Assembly (NCBI RefSeq): GCF_040802235.1
Contig: NC_133162.1
Location: 203,501-267,500, forward strand
Origin: Manis javanica
Lineage: Eukaryota > Chordata > Mammalia > Pholidota > Manidae
Direction: 5' to 3'
Length of the DNA stretch: 64,000 bases
Part shown: in pieces, positions 12,301 to 25,240 of the stretch
Layout: the number at the start of each line of letters is the position of its first letter
Position numbering within the stretch: the first letter of the stretch is position 1
Notes under the pieces: model-generated
Told to the model about the DNA's origin: nothing
Database searches by the model: none
Seen by the model: only the letters and a program-made list of their open reading frames with translations
Position numbers and translations under genes: made by a program

Positions 12301-15300
12301 GCGTCCAGAGGTGGCTGCTGGCATCAGTAGCCCCAGTTTAAATGGGGACAGCCTAAACTGTATGATGTAACTGAAGAAAGCTGCTGTCCCTTGGGAGTCC
12401 AGCTTCAAGTCCCTTGGCTGACATGGCGCCAGCACTTGGCTGTGACTGGTTGCCAAAGATAATGTCCCCAAACATCCTCTGCGAGCAGTTCCTTAGGGCC
12501 CTTGTCGGAGCGCGGTGGGTGGGCTTCGCTCCATGGCAGCGTGGAAAGCCCAGAGTGACTTGTCCAGTGGCCGCACATGCTGGCAGCCAGGAACCCAGGC
12601 CTGACTCTTCTCAGCACACAGGTTCCACTGGAGATGCGCCCAGTGCAGGGTTGGGGCAAGGGCGCTCTTCCTGGTGCCGTTCAGGGGGAACAGATGCAAC
12701 TTCCTCCAGCCTCGTGTCCTTTCAAAGGAAGGATAGCCATGTTTGGTGGCAAAATTCTGACGGCAAGGGAACAGGCTACCTGAGGTGTTGTGCCTGGTGA
12801 AGGAGCTGAGATTGCTCCTCTCCAGACCCTGCAGGTGGGAGAGCCCGGCCAGGGGGCCCTGGACTCAGGCTTCTGTGCTTTGTGCCAGGACCACCCTCAG
12901 GGCTCTGGAGTCCTGGTGGTAGTAGTCTAGGCTACCTTTCCCAAGGCCAGACCACAGGGGCCCCAGGAAACTGACACATCATGTTTTCTAGAGCGGACTT
13001 GACGCATCCAGCAAGTTCTGGTCTCATAATTCCTCCCCCAAGACAAAGATTTCAGGTTGTGCAAATGCTGTTAGCAACACAAAACTGTTGGGAGTGGAAA
13101 CAAAATAGTGAGAGTGGAAGCATGGGACTGGGAAGGATCATTTTTAATTTTGAGATGATTTTAGATTTACAGAAGAGGTGAAAAAACAGCAGTTACCTTC
13201 TGCTAGCTTCCTGTTTTGCTAAGCTCTTACGTTACCTTTTAACATCTGGATGTGTCAGCATTAGGATACTAACCTCGCTACGACATTATCTAACTATGTC
13301 ACAGAACTTATCTGAGCCTCATCTGTTTCCTATAAACACCCCTTTGCAGTCCAGGGCCCCTCTTCCCACCCGCCGTCGCGCCTCCTTGGGCTCCCTGCCC
13401 TTCCTTTAGTTTCATGAGCTTGAGACATTTACTGATGACTTATTTTGCAGAATGACTCTGGCTGGTTTGCCTGATGCCTTCTTGTGCTTGGGTGGAGGTC
13501 CTGCGTCACTGGGAAGGGCTCCCCAGGCCACGTGCCCTTCTCCGTGCTTGTGATGGGGCACGACGTCCATGTGTCTCCTCCTTGACCATGGCTGCAGGTT
13601 CCCCACCAGGAAGCTAATATTTTAGCTTTGAAATCACGAAGTGTTCTGGGAGAGACAGAGAGACTGTGCCCACATGCCGTGCATCCTTCAACTGCCTCTC
13701 ACAAATCTCGGCACCACTGGTGGGTCTCACGTGGCCGTCACTCTCTAGTGGCAATGTTCTGTTTCCCTCATTCCTCCTGCACCGATTGGAATTCTTCTGT
13801 GGGGATGTGCGCCTCCTCACCCACTTATTTGTGCCTCTACATCAGCGTGGATTCACGATGTTTGTTTTATTCTTTGGGATACGATTCAACATAATCATTA
13901 CTTATTCTTTGCTCAAAATGTTCCTGTTTTCTCAGTCAGAAACTCTTTCAGGCCGGCTTCTCTAACCTTGACTCATCCTTCCCTTCTTCCTCCGAGCTTG
14001 TGTTCTGGCATACGAGGTGCTCCAGGCTCATCGGCATTTCCCTGCCCAGCCCTGGGGTCAGGCACTCCCCAAGGAACCCTGAGCCTGGATCCTGTCAGTG
14101 GGGGTGGGAGACCTGAGACACCCTGTCACTGTGCCACCACCGGGACCTCCCCACCTCCACCCTCCTCAGAGAGCATCCACGAACCCGAGTAACTGCTAAG
14201 TATTTTGCTGGAAACCTATACTTCATCATCCCCTATTTGGATACTTAAAATTAATTAGTAGAGAGATAAATATGTTATTCACTTATAAATGACCAATTAG
14301 CTGTGTAAGTGCTAAGGTATTTCTGAAGTGGAAACATAGAACCTACAGCAGGCAATGAATTGCAGTTCCTTGAAATATCCAGGATAGAAACTTGGTTTTG
14401 CCCATTGTTAGGAATCATAAGCTAGGCTGATGAGTCGCCCAAGTCACCTTCCTAGGTCACCCAGCCTTGGTCCCCCTGGCACAGCAGGTGCTTCTGTTAA
14501 CCCACTGGGAACGCAGCAGGCCGTGTCTGAATGTTTTAGGCTCGGATCACATCTGAAACCAAGTGTGAGCCTGTGGAACTGAAGGCTCCTTTTCCCTCAC
14601 CCCATTGGTCAGTTGTTAGCTAAGCTGCAACGGGCACTGTGCCAAATGCTGGGGCCGTGTCTTCTGGAGCCCTCGGCACAGGACTGGCTGCACAGTGTCA
14701 CTGAAGAGACATCTACAGGATGAATGAAGGACATGAGTGTTTGTTTGCGGGGGACTGGCATCTGCACAGCAGTTCATGCACAAGTGTCACACACAGTCAA
14801 GCTGACAACACCTTCCTTCTGTGGCATGGAGGCCCTTGCTTCTGTGCTTTGTTGGGAATGTTGGGCCATGGGAAGCCACAGGCTGATGGGTGGAAGCCGT
14901 CAGAATCTCAGAGAACAGTGAGAAGTGCCATCCCATGAACCTGCTCCTCTCCTTGTCTAAAATGTGGCTGTTAGGGCCCTTCCTGTGCTTTGGAGAAGTG
15001 GAGTCCCAGTGATGGCCCATGGCTGTTTCAGGGTGTGGGCCTCCTGGTGTGAATGAGTGCTTACTCCCTTATGGAGTTGGGCACACTCAGGTGCTGGCAC
15101 AATTGTGTCCTTGCTGCATGTGCTGGTGGTGGAAAAGGCTGAGACCAGGGCGGGAGGGAGGAGGCGTGGGTGCCCAGGGCTGGAGGCCACAGCCAGGACG
15201 GGGGTACATGGCCAGGTGTGGAGGCTCCTGTCTGCCTGGGAGCAGGTCTCCTCTCTCCTTGCCCCCTTCTTTGCTGTTTTCCTCCCCACTGACCAATGCT

Positions 15301-16107
15301 GCACACTGTAAGTCTAGTACCTAGTTCTCTTTGAAACATCAGGTGGATGAGGGCGCGTGGAGACTATTGGGAGTGAATCCAAAGGAAGACCAGAGAAAAG
15401 CCATCATGCCGACCAGAGGTGCCACTCAGGGGCCTCCAGGCAGGCGCTACAACACCACCTGCAAAAGTATATTGTGGGGATTTGGGCCACGTGGCTGCCT
15501 GGATGCCTCCAGTCCTCCGATATCTCTTTCTAGTCCTTCTCCTCTGCTTTAGATTCTATCAGTGCTCCGGGGCTCTTGACAAGAGGTGATTCGTGTGAGT
15601 CTGATGCGGCATGGAGGTCTGAGCGCGTGTACGTGTTGTGGAGTTAAGGGCTGCTGAGCAGGATCCTCACAACCTTTGGACAAAATGTGGGAGAGGAAAG
15701 CTCAGGACACACAGGTCAAGAGTCTGCCCTGTCTCTGAACTCACAGCCAATGCCATGCTGGCAGCACCTCAGAAAGAGGCAGCTGACCATGGTTCTTCTA
15801 CATGGCCACAGGAAGTCCGTCTTCAAAATTTCATCAGAACCTGCAAGAACATGCTTAAGCTTCTGTGAACACCATACTGACAATTGACAATTGCTTCTGT
15901 GCTCAACTTCCAGCCCATCACAAATGGTTCATTGTGGCAAGACCTGGCAATGTAATGGGCATCTTCTCTTTGAGAGAGTGGTTTGTGTTCTGGGAAGAGG
16001 TACACACTCTAGTTTTCAGCCACTCTGTGAATGCCTCCATCTGTCCTACCATCTTCTCTTAGCCCACCCACCGTCCACCAGCCCTCCCACATACTTTCCT
16101 ATTCCCT
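9386..16107. other. Gene-free unique DNA
   Basis: About 6.7 kb of moderately GC-rich sequence holds many short overlapping ORFs on both strands but none with a recognisable domain, good codon pattern or splice context. At 13140-13560 a block beginning TGATTTTAGATTTACAGA resembles an old repeat 3' end (possibly L1M). I see no RNA gene or OR fragment here. Confidence 0.6.
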
Positions 16108-16520
16108 TCCATTCATTCAACCCTCATCCATTTACCCACCCACCCACCCATCCATCCATCCCTCTATATGCCTACATCTACCTACCCATCCATCCATCCA
16201 CCCGTCCATCTGTCCATCTGTCTGTTCATCCGTCCATCCATCCATCATTCCATCCATCCATCCATCCATTCCCACATCCTTCCATTCATCCATCCATCCA
16301 TCCACCCAACCATCCATCCATCTGTCTGTCCATCTGTCCATCCATCCATCCCTCCATCCACCCACCCATCCATCCTTCCCTGCATCCATCCATTCATATG
16401 TCCATCCCTCCATCCATCCAATCATCTCTCCATCCATGCATCCATCCATCCATCCATCCATCTATCCCTCCATCCTTCCATCCATCCACCCATCCATCCA
16501 TCCACCCATCCATCCGTCAG
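16108..16520. repeat. CATC-type tetranucleotide array (about 410 bp)
   Basis: The stretch is a long, imperfect run of CATC/CCAT units interrupted by variants such as TGTC, CACC and CCTT. Because the unit is 4 bases and stop-poor, it opens long frames in several phases (His-Pro-Ser-Ile on plus, Met-Asp-Gly-Trp on minus). These are artefacts, not proteins. An array of this size is likely to vary in length between individuals. Confidence 0.97.
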
Positions 16521-17781
16521 GTCTCTACAATACACATCGGGGTGAGTTCCTTGCTTCAGGCAAGTTAAACTTAACTATATCAGCAAGGGATTTTTAATTT
16601 GGAATGTCACTATACCCACCAAATATTTACTTGTGATTATCCACATGATGAACGGCGAACATAAAGTGAATTTAGAGTCACTGAACTCTGAGTGACCCCA
16701 AATGTGCTGCACACATGCACACACAGACACACTGACAAGCACTGAGAATTCCCACCATGGAACTGACAGTAATTTCTTTTCTGTAAACAACTGGGCAAGA
16801 CCTCTGGCCAAGGGGGAGTCCTTCCACTCCCGTGTGGTGCTGTTTGTCCCCTGCCCCTCACTGGCCTCCCCTTGCAGCAACTCCTCACAGTGTTTCCTGC
16901 AGGACCACAAGGAAAGAGGCCATGCTCCGCAGCTGCCACATGTGGCCTGGCACCTTGCCCAGGCCCCTCTGCTCCGTCCCCTGCAGAGGGGACCCCTGCA
17001 CTGTGAGTGGCTGCCTTGTGTGCACCATGCTATGGAGCAGGGAGAGGCCAGGGGCTGCTCTGACTTTCGGTGGAAACAATTCCTGCGGAAGGCATCTGTA
17101 CAGGGCTGCTCATCCTGCAGGGCACATTAAAACCCCTGGTCGTCCTTTAGGTCACCACTGCTCTCCTCTGGGCAGGAGCTTTGGCTGGGCCCCTTCGTTG
17201 GGGACACAGCTAGTTCCCTGTGTCACCCGCAACCCACAGGTGCATCTGCCCCCATTTCTAATGCCCAGCCCCTTCTCTGCCCTCCCCTGATGACCACCAT
17301 GGCCCCTCCATCCTCCATGTTTCCGTTCACCTCAACCTGCATCCATGAACTTCTGGACATGGCCACTGTCTCCCAAGAGCCTCACAGACTGGCAGGGGCA
17401 TCTGGGAAAGTGTTACAGCAAAGTGCTGTGTGCAGAGGCTTTGATGGTGCTGGGGATTCGGGAGACTGTCCCCACAGTCGGATCATGTTTGTGCCATGTT
17501 TTCCTCTTTGACTCAAAGTGCATATCTTACTGCCAGTAGTTCCTGAAAACATCCATTTATTTAAGCTCTACACTTGTTAGATATCAAGCAGACTTCCAGG
17601 GCCCCTATCTGTATTAACGTAGGTTCAAGAATGTCTAGAGCCCATATTTGTAACAGGAGACACTGCGTGTCAATCTAGATTGGGTTCCCAATACAGGATG
17701 GTACCTAATGAACACACTCTGCTTGTGAGGACTTGGAACTTTCAGCTTCCCTGAGCCAGCCCTTACCTGTAAACAAAATAA
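16521..17781. other. Gene-free interval
   Basis: No gene, repeat family or RNA gene is recognisable between the tetranucleotide array and the OR pseudogene. Short ORFs on both strands overlap each other and carry no motif. Confidence 0.5.
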
Positions 17782-18716
17782 TTACAGTTTTTCTGCTAAA
17801 AGTGTAAAAACTTTCTTGAGAGCTGCCTCGACATCCTTGTTCCTCAGAGTGTCCATGAGAAGGTTCAGAATGGGGCTCACAGTGGAATAAAGCACAGCCA
17901 CCACCTTGCCCATCCCGGGGGAGTAGCTGGATCTGGGGCTCTGGTACATGTAGATGATGGTGGAGTAGTACATGGTGACCGCAATGAGGTGGGAGGAGCA
18001 GGTGGATAAGGCTCACCTCTTCCCCTCGGCTGTACGCATCTTCAGCATGGTGGAGATGATGAAGCCACAGGACACCGTGGTAAGTAGGAAATACAGCATG
18101 GCAAAGATGTCAGCCGTAACTGCCATGATCTCATTCACATACGTGCAGGAACAGGACAGCAGCAGCAGAGGGGGGATCTCACAGAAGAAGTGATTGACCA
18201 CGTTGGACCCACAGAAGGTCAACCATAAAATCAGGCAGGCATTGACTCCAGCACCAAGCACGCTGATGCCCCACACAGCCCCAGCCAGCACCACACACAC
18301 CCTGGGGCTAATGATGGATCCATAGTGCAGAGGCTGGCAGATGGCCAGGTAGCGGTCATAAGCCACAGCGGGAAGGAGCAGTAATTCTGCTGCTAGAGAC
18401 CACGTCAGGAAGTACACCTGGACCACGCAGCCCCAGTAAGAGATGCCTCTCTTCTCTGCCACCAGCATCTCAAGCAGCTCGGGCACCACAGTGCTGGCAC
18501 AGATGACATCAAAAACAGCCAAACTGAGCAAGAACAAGTACATGGGGGTGTGGAGCCTGGAGGTAAAGGCGATGGCTGCCACAGAGAGGGAATTTCCAGA
18601 GAGCGCCATGGTGTAGAGGGAGTTAAAGGGGATGAAGAAGAGAGCCCGGAGCTGTGGTGCTGCTGAGAAACCGCGCATGGTGAACTCTGCCACCACAGCT
18701 GGTTTCTCACGGCCAT
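17782..18716 (-). pseudogene. OR pseudogene, sister of the gene at 52875-53819
   Basis: Nearly the whole OR frame is readable and matches the intact receptor at 52875-53819 closely (for example GFSAAPQLRALFF, VAEKRGISYWGC, AYDRYLAICQPLHYG, FFCEIPPLLLLSC). Lesions: a TGA at 18013-18015 replaces the second Arg codon of the KRRAFSTC motif before TM6. At the 5' end the expected ATG is GTG, and a one-base deletion relative to the sister shifts the start region, so no proper initiator is in frame. The reading frame resumes after the stop to a TAA at 17782-17784. Two motifs have also decayed: the NPLIY motif in TM7 reads NLLMD, and MAYDRY reads VAYDRY. A plausible splice acceptor (pyrimidine-rich tract, then AG at 18757-18758) lies about 40 bases upstream. 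The few lesions suggest recent inactivation. Confidence 0.93.
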
Positions 18717-19832
18717 TGACTAGTCTATTCAGAGTCTCTCTTCCTCAGCAGCTGATCTGCAAAAGAGTTTGAGGTTAATGGTCTGTATAGGTAGGTCAGG
18801 ATGCTTTCATATGTCAGAATCTCCCAGAATTTAAATAGTTTCTTACTTCACTAGACTCAGGCATCACCAACTCTCAGGCTCCCCACAGAGAAGTAGGCAG
18901 GAGCGCTCACAGCCTCTCCATCCTGCTGCCTGGCCCAGGGCCACGTCCCCACGGACACCCTGAGACCCATCACGGTGTGGTGTCTACCTCACCCCTCCTC
19001 ACAAGGGGTAATGATCTCCAACATGTGATGTGTGCCACATCCCTGCTGCAGCTCTTCAGTAAGATGAAGTCTAGTGTCTAGAGTGAGGCCTCAAAGTAGC
19101 CACATGTTCCGTCCTGGCCTGGATGTCCAGCCTCACCCCCTGCTCCTCTGCCCCCAGACCTACCATCCTTTTCCCTCTGCATGGAACAGACTCTTCCTCT
19201 AACCCCTCTGCATCCCCTAGGTTGCTGCCCCACACGTTAGCTTCTTCCTCAATGGGTCTCAGACCCTGAAATGGATCGCAACCTCAGATTCAAGGAGGGT
19301 GATCTGCTTAGCGGCCTGGGGACTGTTCCTGTGGGGGCAGGAGGCCAGTGTTCAAGGCAGATGAGCCTGGCAGCAGGAGGGAGAGCTGAGTCACTGCAGG
19401 CACACAGACCTGAGGCCCAGGCTGGGAGATGCAGTCAGAACCAGAATAGGAGGGTGTGATGACACCCAGCAGAGGCAATCCAGGAGGTCCTGGAAGCAGG
19501 GAGGCACCCACAGGCTGAGGCCCAGGGCCGCCGCTCAGGAAGGGAGCAGAGCACAGGGGTCTCCCAGCGGTCGGTGCTCCTCTTTCTGCCCCACCAGTTC
19601 CCAGTCCGGGAGATGCCTGGTCCATCAGGGAGCCTGCCTGGGACTCCCAAATCAGTCTAGAGGCGTGAACTTCCCCATGACCCTTATCCCAGCTGAGTCT
19701 GTGTGGCACTTCAGGCGTGAGCACAATTTCATATGTAATATCCGCATGAAATATGATGTATTTCATATTTCTTAATCATGTTTGTTGTCATGAACATAAA
19801 CACAAAGAAACATCTCAAGAATGAGCTTGTAA
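18717..19832. other. Gene-free interval upstream of the OR pseudogene
   Basis: This is the promoter side of the pseudogene. Apart from the possible splice acceptor near 18757 I see no gene and no clear repeat. It would be the place to look for the lost 5' non-coding exon. Confidence 0.45.
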
Positions 19833-22086
19833 ATGACAAGTGGCTCAACATCATACTTAACAGCGAGAAGCTGAAAGCTTTTCTCAAAGATCGGGAACAA
19901 GACAGGGATGCCCACTCTCCCCACTGTTATTTAACATAGTGCTGGAGGTCCTAGCCACGGCAATCAGACAAAACAAAGAAATACAAGGCATCCAGATTGG
20001 TAAAGAAGAAGTCAAACTCACTATTTGCAGATGACATGATATTGTACATAAAAAACCCTAAAGACTCCACTTCAAAACTACTAGAACTAATATCTGAATT
20101 CAGCAAAGTTGCAGGATACAAAATTAATGCACAGAAATATGTTGCTTTCCTATACACTAACAATGAACTAGCAGAAAGAGAAATCAGGAAAACAATTCCA
20201 TTCACAATTGCATCAAAAAGAATAAAATACCTAGGACTAAACCTAACCAAGGAAGTGAAAGACCTATACCCTGAAAACTACAAGACACTCTTAAGAGAAA
20301 TTAAAGAGGACACTAATAAATGGAAACTCATCCCATGCTCTTGGCTAGGAAGAATTAATACTGTCAAAGTGGCCATCCTACCTAAAGCAATCTTCAAATT
20401 CAACACAATCCCTATCAAAATATCAATGGCATTCATCAATGAACTGGAACAAATAGTTCTAAAATTCATATGGAGCCACAAAAGACCCAAGAAGCCAAAG
20501 CAATCCTGAGAAGGAAGAATAAAGCAGGGGGTATCTTGGTTGCTAATTTCAAGCTCTACAACAAAGCCACAGTAATCAAGACAATTGATACTGGCACAAG
20601 AACAGATCTACAGACCAGTGGAACAGAATAGAGAGCCCAGATATAAACCCAAGTGTATATGGTCAATTAATATATGATGAAGGATCCATGGATATATACA
20701 ATGTGGAAATGACAGCCTCCTCAACAGATGGTGTTGGCAAAACTGGACAGCTACATGTAAGAGCATGAAACTGGATTATTGTCTAAACCCAAACACCAAA
20801 GTAAACTTGAAATCTATCAAAGACTTGAATGTAAATCATGAAACCATAAAACTCTTAGAAACAAACACGCAAAAATCTCTTGGACATAAACATGAGCGAC
20901 TTCTTCATGAACATACCTCCCCACGCAAGGGAAACAAAAGCAAAAATGAACAAGTGGGACTATATCAAGCTGAAAAGCTTCTGTGCAGCAAAGGACACCA
21001 TCAGTAGAACAAAAAGGCATCCTACAGTATGGGAGAATATATTCATAAATGACAGATCCGATAAAGGGTTGACATACAAATTATATAAAGAGCTCATGCA
21101 CCTCAACAAACAAAAAGCAAAAAATCCAATTAAAAAATGGGCAGAGAAGATGAACAGACACTTCTCCAAATAAGAAATTCAGATGGCCAATAGGCACATG
21201 AAAAGATGCTCCACATCCCTAATCATCAGAGAAATACAAATTAAAACCACAATGAGATATCACCTCACACCAATTAGGATGGCCACCATCCAAAAGACAA
21301 ACAACAACAAATGTTGACAAGGATATGGAGGAAGGGGAACCCTCCTACACTGCTGGTGGGAATGTAAACTAGTTCAACCATTGTGGAAAGCAGTATGGAG
21401 GTTCCTCAAAAAACTCAAAATAGAAATATCATTTGACCCAGGAATCCCACTTCTAGGAATTTACCCTAAGAATGCAGCAGCCCAGTTTGAAAAAGACATT
21501 TGCACCCCTATGTTTACCGCAACACTATTTACAACAGCCAAGAAATGGAAGCAACCTAAGTGTCCATCAGTAGATGAATGGATAAAGATGTGGTACATAT
21601 ACACAATGGAATACTACTCAGCCATAAGAAGAAAACAAATCCTACCATTTGCAACAACATGGATGGAGCTGGAGGGTATTATGCTCAGTGAAATAAGCCA
21701 GGCGGAGAAGACAAGTACCAAATGATTTCACTCACCTGTGGAGCATAAGAACAAAGGAAAAACTGAAGGAGCAAAACAGCAGCAGAATCACAGAACCCAA
21801 GAATGGACTAACAGTTACCAAAGGGAAAGGGACTGGGGAGGATGGGTGGGAAGGGAGGGATAAGGGGGAAAAAGGGGCATTATGATTAGCACACATAATG
21901 TCGTGGGGTGGACATGGGGAGGGCAGCATATACAGAGAAGAGAAGTGGTGACTCTATAGCATGTTACTACATTGATGGACAGTGACTGTAATGGGGTGTG
22001 TAGTGGGGACTTGATAATGGGGGGGGAGTCTAGTAACCATGATATTGTTCATGTAATTGTACATTAATGAAAGCAAAAAAAAAGGA
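19833..22086 (+). mobile_element. 5'-truncated L1, ORF2 3' half plus 3' UTR
   Basis: The element begins inside the reverse transcriptase domain, around CAACATCATACTTAACAGCGAGAAG, and runs through the FADD catalytic region (about 20020-20040), the C-terminal domain and a 3' UTR, ending in an A-tail at about 22073-22086. Stops and frameshifts break ORF2 into pieces (19997-20509, 20880-21173 and 21381-21725), so it is dead. The 3' UTR has a G-rich run at 22019-22027 and the TTCATGTAATTGTACATTAATGA terminus also seen at 50440-50470. I could not fix a target-site duplication. Confidence 0.95.
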
Positions 22087-24849
22087 CAAAAAACCCCCAG
22101 CATTGTGCAAGTCAGCTCCAAGTCAAGCAAAGGCAGCTGCGATTTTACGATGTGCCCAGTGCTGGTCTGTGGAAGGGAGCGGATTGCCCCTCTCTGCCCT
22201 TCTCTCCGCCAGCTTCCTGTTGGCACAGCGGATCCTGGCTGTGTTGATTCCACTGGCTCCCCTGACTCCCTGTCAGTCATACCAGCACGTTCAGTGCATG
22301 ACCATCCAGCCTCCCTGGGCTTCTCCTGAGTCAGGTTTGTCTTCTGTTCCATGCTTGACATCCTGTCCCTTACAGACCCACATTGGGTCATGCTCCCTTG
22401 TGGACTGAAGGTTCAGTGCTCATGGCTCAGGCTTGCCCTGCATCTCTTTTTCTTTTTCCCAGAAGTTAACTGGGGTCAGCTGTGCCCAGCTGGTTGGCAT
22501 CCATCATGGGGCTGGTAGGAGCCTGGCACCCGTGTCTGCCTCTCACTCCCATTTCTACCACCTGAAACAAGAGGCAGAAGGCGCCTGGTGCGGGACCCAT
22601 TCTGGCTCCTCCTTGGCTCTCCTAGAAGCTGACACTCCCTCGCAGGCAGAGCTCACTGAAGCCTCCGTGGGATGGAGGGTGTCTTGGTGCAAACAGAGGG
22701 GAGGCGGGCAGCTCTCTGTCCTGCGAGCCTTGTGGGGTTGCCCAAGCCCATTCATCCAGGCTCTGCCCCACTCTGGCAGGAGGGGAGTGCTGCAAGCAGG
22801 GAGGCACTCTCGCCTCCTGGAGGCCTAGTCAGGGCCGGTCTTGGCTGAGGCCCTTGATTCTGAAACACATGTTCAGTTTACAATGGTCACAGAGTGTGCT
22901 CGCCCTGCAAAGGAGGACCCCGCACACAATGTTTGGTTCAGATGTTGCCTTAATACATTCGGGTTGCTAAACAGAACACCACAGACTGGGGGCTTATCAA
23001 CAACAGACGTTTACTCGCCACGGCCTTGGAGGAGGGATGCCTGAAACTGAGGCACCACGGACTCCATGTCTGGTGGTCTGGTGAGAGCCAGGAAGGGGCA
23101 TGGCTCGGGGCCACTGTGCCAGGTTATGGGGCAGATGAGGGTTCCTCCATGCAGGCAGGGGCTTGTGGGGCTTGACTCTGCCATGGGTGCCGTGGTGGGA
23201 GCCTCCAGGACTTTTTATCAGCTTGTCCAAGTGTGGGGCAGATGGAGGGGGCTCAGTTAGGCTTATAAGTAGGAAACACCAAAACTGGAGCAAGGCCCCC
23301 ATTGCAGGGAAGGCAGGCAGAGACTAGCCTGTTAGCCTCCCATCAGGCCAGTTTTAAACCAGGTTAAACCAGGGGTCCTCTGGGGTGGCAAGTGCCCCAG
23401 GCCTCTCACAGGGACACCACAGGCTGAGGGCAATGATGGCAGGCCAGTTCACAAGTGGGTGTCCACGGGGGTCAGGGCTCAGGGTCAGTCCACTGACTGA
23501 GGAACAGCAGGTGCTGTGTGGGCGTCTGCTGGGTGAGATATCTGAGACGCCCCACTGACACAGTGTGACCCGCAGTGGCTGATCTGCATGGCTGCCTGCT
23601 GATAAATGGGATGCTTACAATTGAATCATACACGTAACGACTTCAGAACATTCAAACCTGGCATGTGGCAGGTGTGATGGAGGGCGGGGAGCATGTGGCC
23701 CAGCATGACAGCGATTCCTGCCTTGGTGGCATTCTAGACTCAGTGCGACCCACAGAGGCAGCTGACTGCATCGGGGGTGCAGTCCCACAGGCATGTGATC
23801 GATCTTCAGCCACATCCTGGGGAATGCGGTGTGTCCTCACACTGGAGACACTCTCATGATCTCTATTCTTGTCAAGTGCAGCTGTCTGTTTTACCTCCAC
23901 CTTGTCAAAAGGCAGGAAGGGTCAGCCAGTACATTATTAGGAGAAAGTCTTATGCTTTAACACACGCGATACATGGTCCAGAGAGTGGCGCCTCATTCCC
24001 AGCACATGTGCTCTCCGGCTACCTGGGTGCTCACACCTCTCCACCTCCAGTCCCCATTCCCTGCCCATTTTGGGTCTGTTATCCCAATCTACATGAAGAA
24101 TGTGTTCGCTCCGAAGGTTTTAACTGTCCTGAACACAATGAGTAATGTCTCACAGCCAGGAGTGCACCTCCCCCAATCTCCGCACTGACCATCCTGCCAC
24201 CCCTGTGAGGACCCTTGATGACATGGGACCCACCTGGTGACCCAGGGCAATGTCCCTGTCTCAGGGCCCATCCCTGTGTGAGACAACATATCACAGACTC
24301 CGTGATCAGGAGGTGCATATCCCTGGGCACACTTTCTGGCTCATCTTGCCTTCCCACCCAGTCCTCCACTGGGCACTGCCTGAAACCAACGCTGACAAGC
24401 CAATAAACGGGGGTGGGGGGACGCCTCCCCCTCCCTGAACCACATCACACCCACACAGCAGAGAAACAGAGGAAAACGTCTGTTCACCTGCTTTGGGGAT
24501 TTTGTTCTGAGGAACAGTCTAGGAGAATCATGAAGTGCCCAAAGGAACAGTAAAAGGCTGGGAGGGAGGCTGGGGCCGCAAGCGTGGCCACCTGGTCAGG
24601 CAGTGGTGTTTGGCAGCTTGGAGTCTCAGGTGGCCTCCCCGCTGACAGAGTCCAAAGCTGTGCTCAGCCACTGTGGGTCCTGCTGTCTCCTCCAGGCGAG
24701 CACTAGCCAGGGGTAAGAGCACCTTGGAAAGTCAGTCCTGGCTTAAGAAGCCCCATTCTGATCTGAGCCCCATTTAGCAAAATGGGAAGAGAGGGTTGGT
24801 GGGAGCAGGGTGGACAAAGGGAGAGGCCGCGGCCAGGCCTGTCAGTTCC
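22087..24849. other. Gene-free DNA with an LTR scrap
   Basis: No gene is recognisable. At about 22955-23010 the phrase ACCACAGACTGGGGGCTTATCAACAAC marks the end of an MLT1-type MaLR LTR in minus orientation; its remainder probably extends towards 23250 but is too diverged to follow. The rest is unassigned, fairly GC-rich DNA. Confidence 0.5.
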
Positions 24850-25240
24850 AGCAGCTGTGGCTCATCAACAACCAAAATACGTTTCTCAGAATCTGGAGGC
24901 TGGAAGTCCAAGAGCAGGGCCCCGCACAGTGGGCTTCTGGCAAAAGCCTCTCTCGGGCGGTAGACAGCACCTTGTTGCTGAGTCTTCATGTGACGGAAAG
25001 CAAGCTAGCTCGCTCTCCTGTCTCTCCTGACAGGGGCACTAATCCCATCATGGAAGCACCACCCTCATGAGTCAATGGCCCCCCAAAGGCCCCACCTCCC
25101 AGTTCACTCACACTGGGATTAGGGTTTCACCACAGGAATCCAGGAGGACATATCCAGTCTATTGCATTCTACCCTGGCCCCCAAATTCATGTTCCTCCCA
25201 TGTGCAGAATGCATCCATTCCATCCCTACAGCCCCTAAGC
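24850..25240 (-). mobile_element. MLT1-type MaLR LTR with adjoining internal sequence
   Basis: The plus strand reads as the reverse complement of an MLT1-like LTR: CATCAACAACCAAAATACG, TCTGGAGGCTGGAAGTCCAAGA, GGGGCACTAATCCCATCATG, CACCACCCTCATGA, AAAGGCCCCACCTCCCAG, then GGGATTAGGGTTTCA. It continues into the CTGGCCCCCAAATTCATGTT stretch that normally adjoins these LTRs. It is an old, broken fossil shared across placental mammals. Bases 25095-25194 are the apparent donor of the perfect copy inside the L1 at 27776-27875. Confidence 0.75.

Noticed and set aside
16108-16520. Possible CRISPR-like array
   Set aside because: The unit is four bases with no spacers; it is a eukaryotic microsatellite.
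15891-16568. Long ORFs of 109-225 codons rich in His-Pro-Ser-Ile or Met-Asp-Gly-Trp
   Set aside because: They are translations of the CATC array in several phases and both strands; no real protein is implied.
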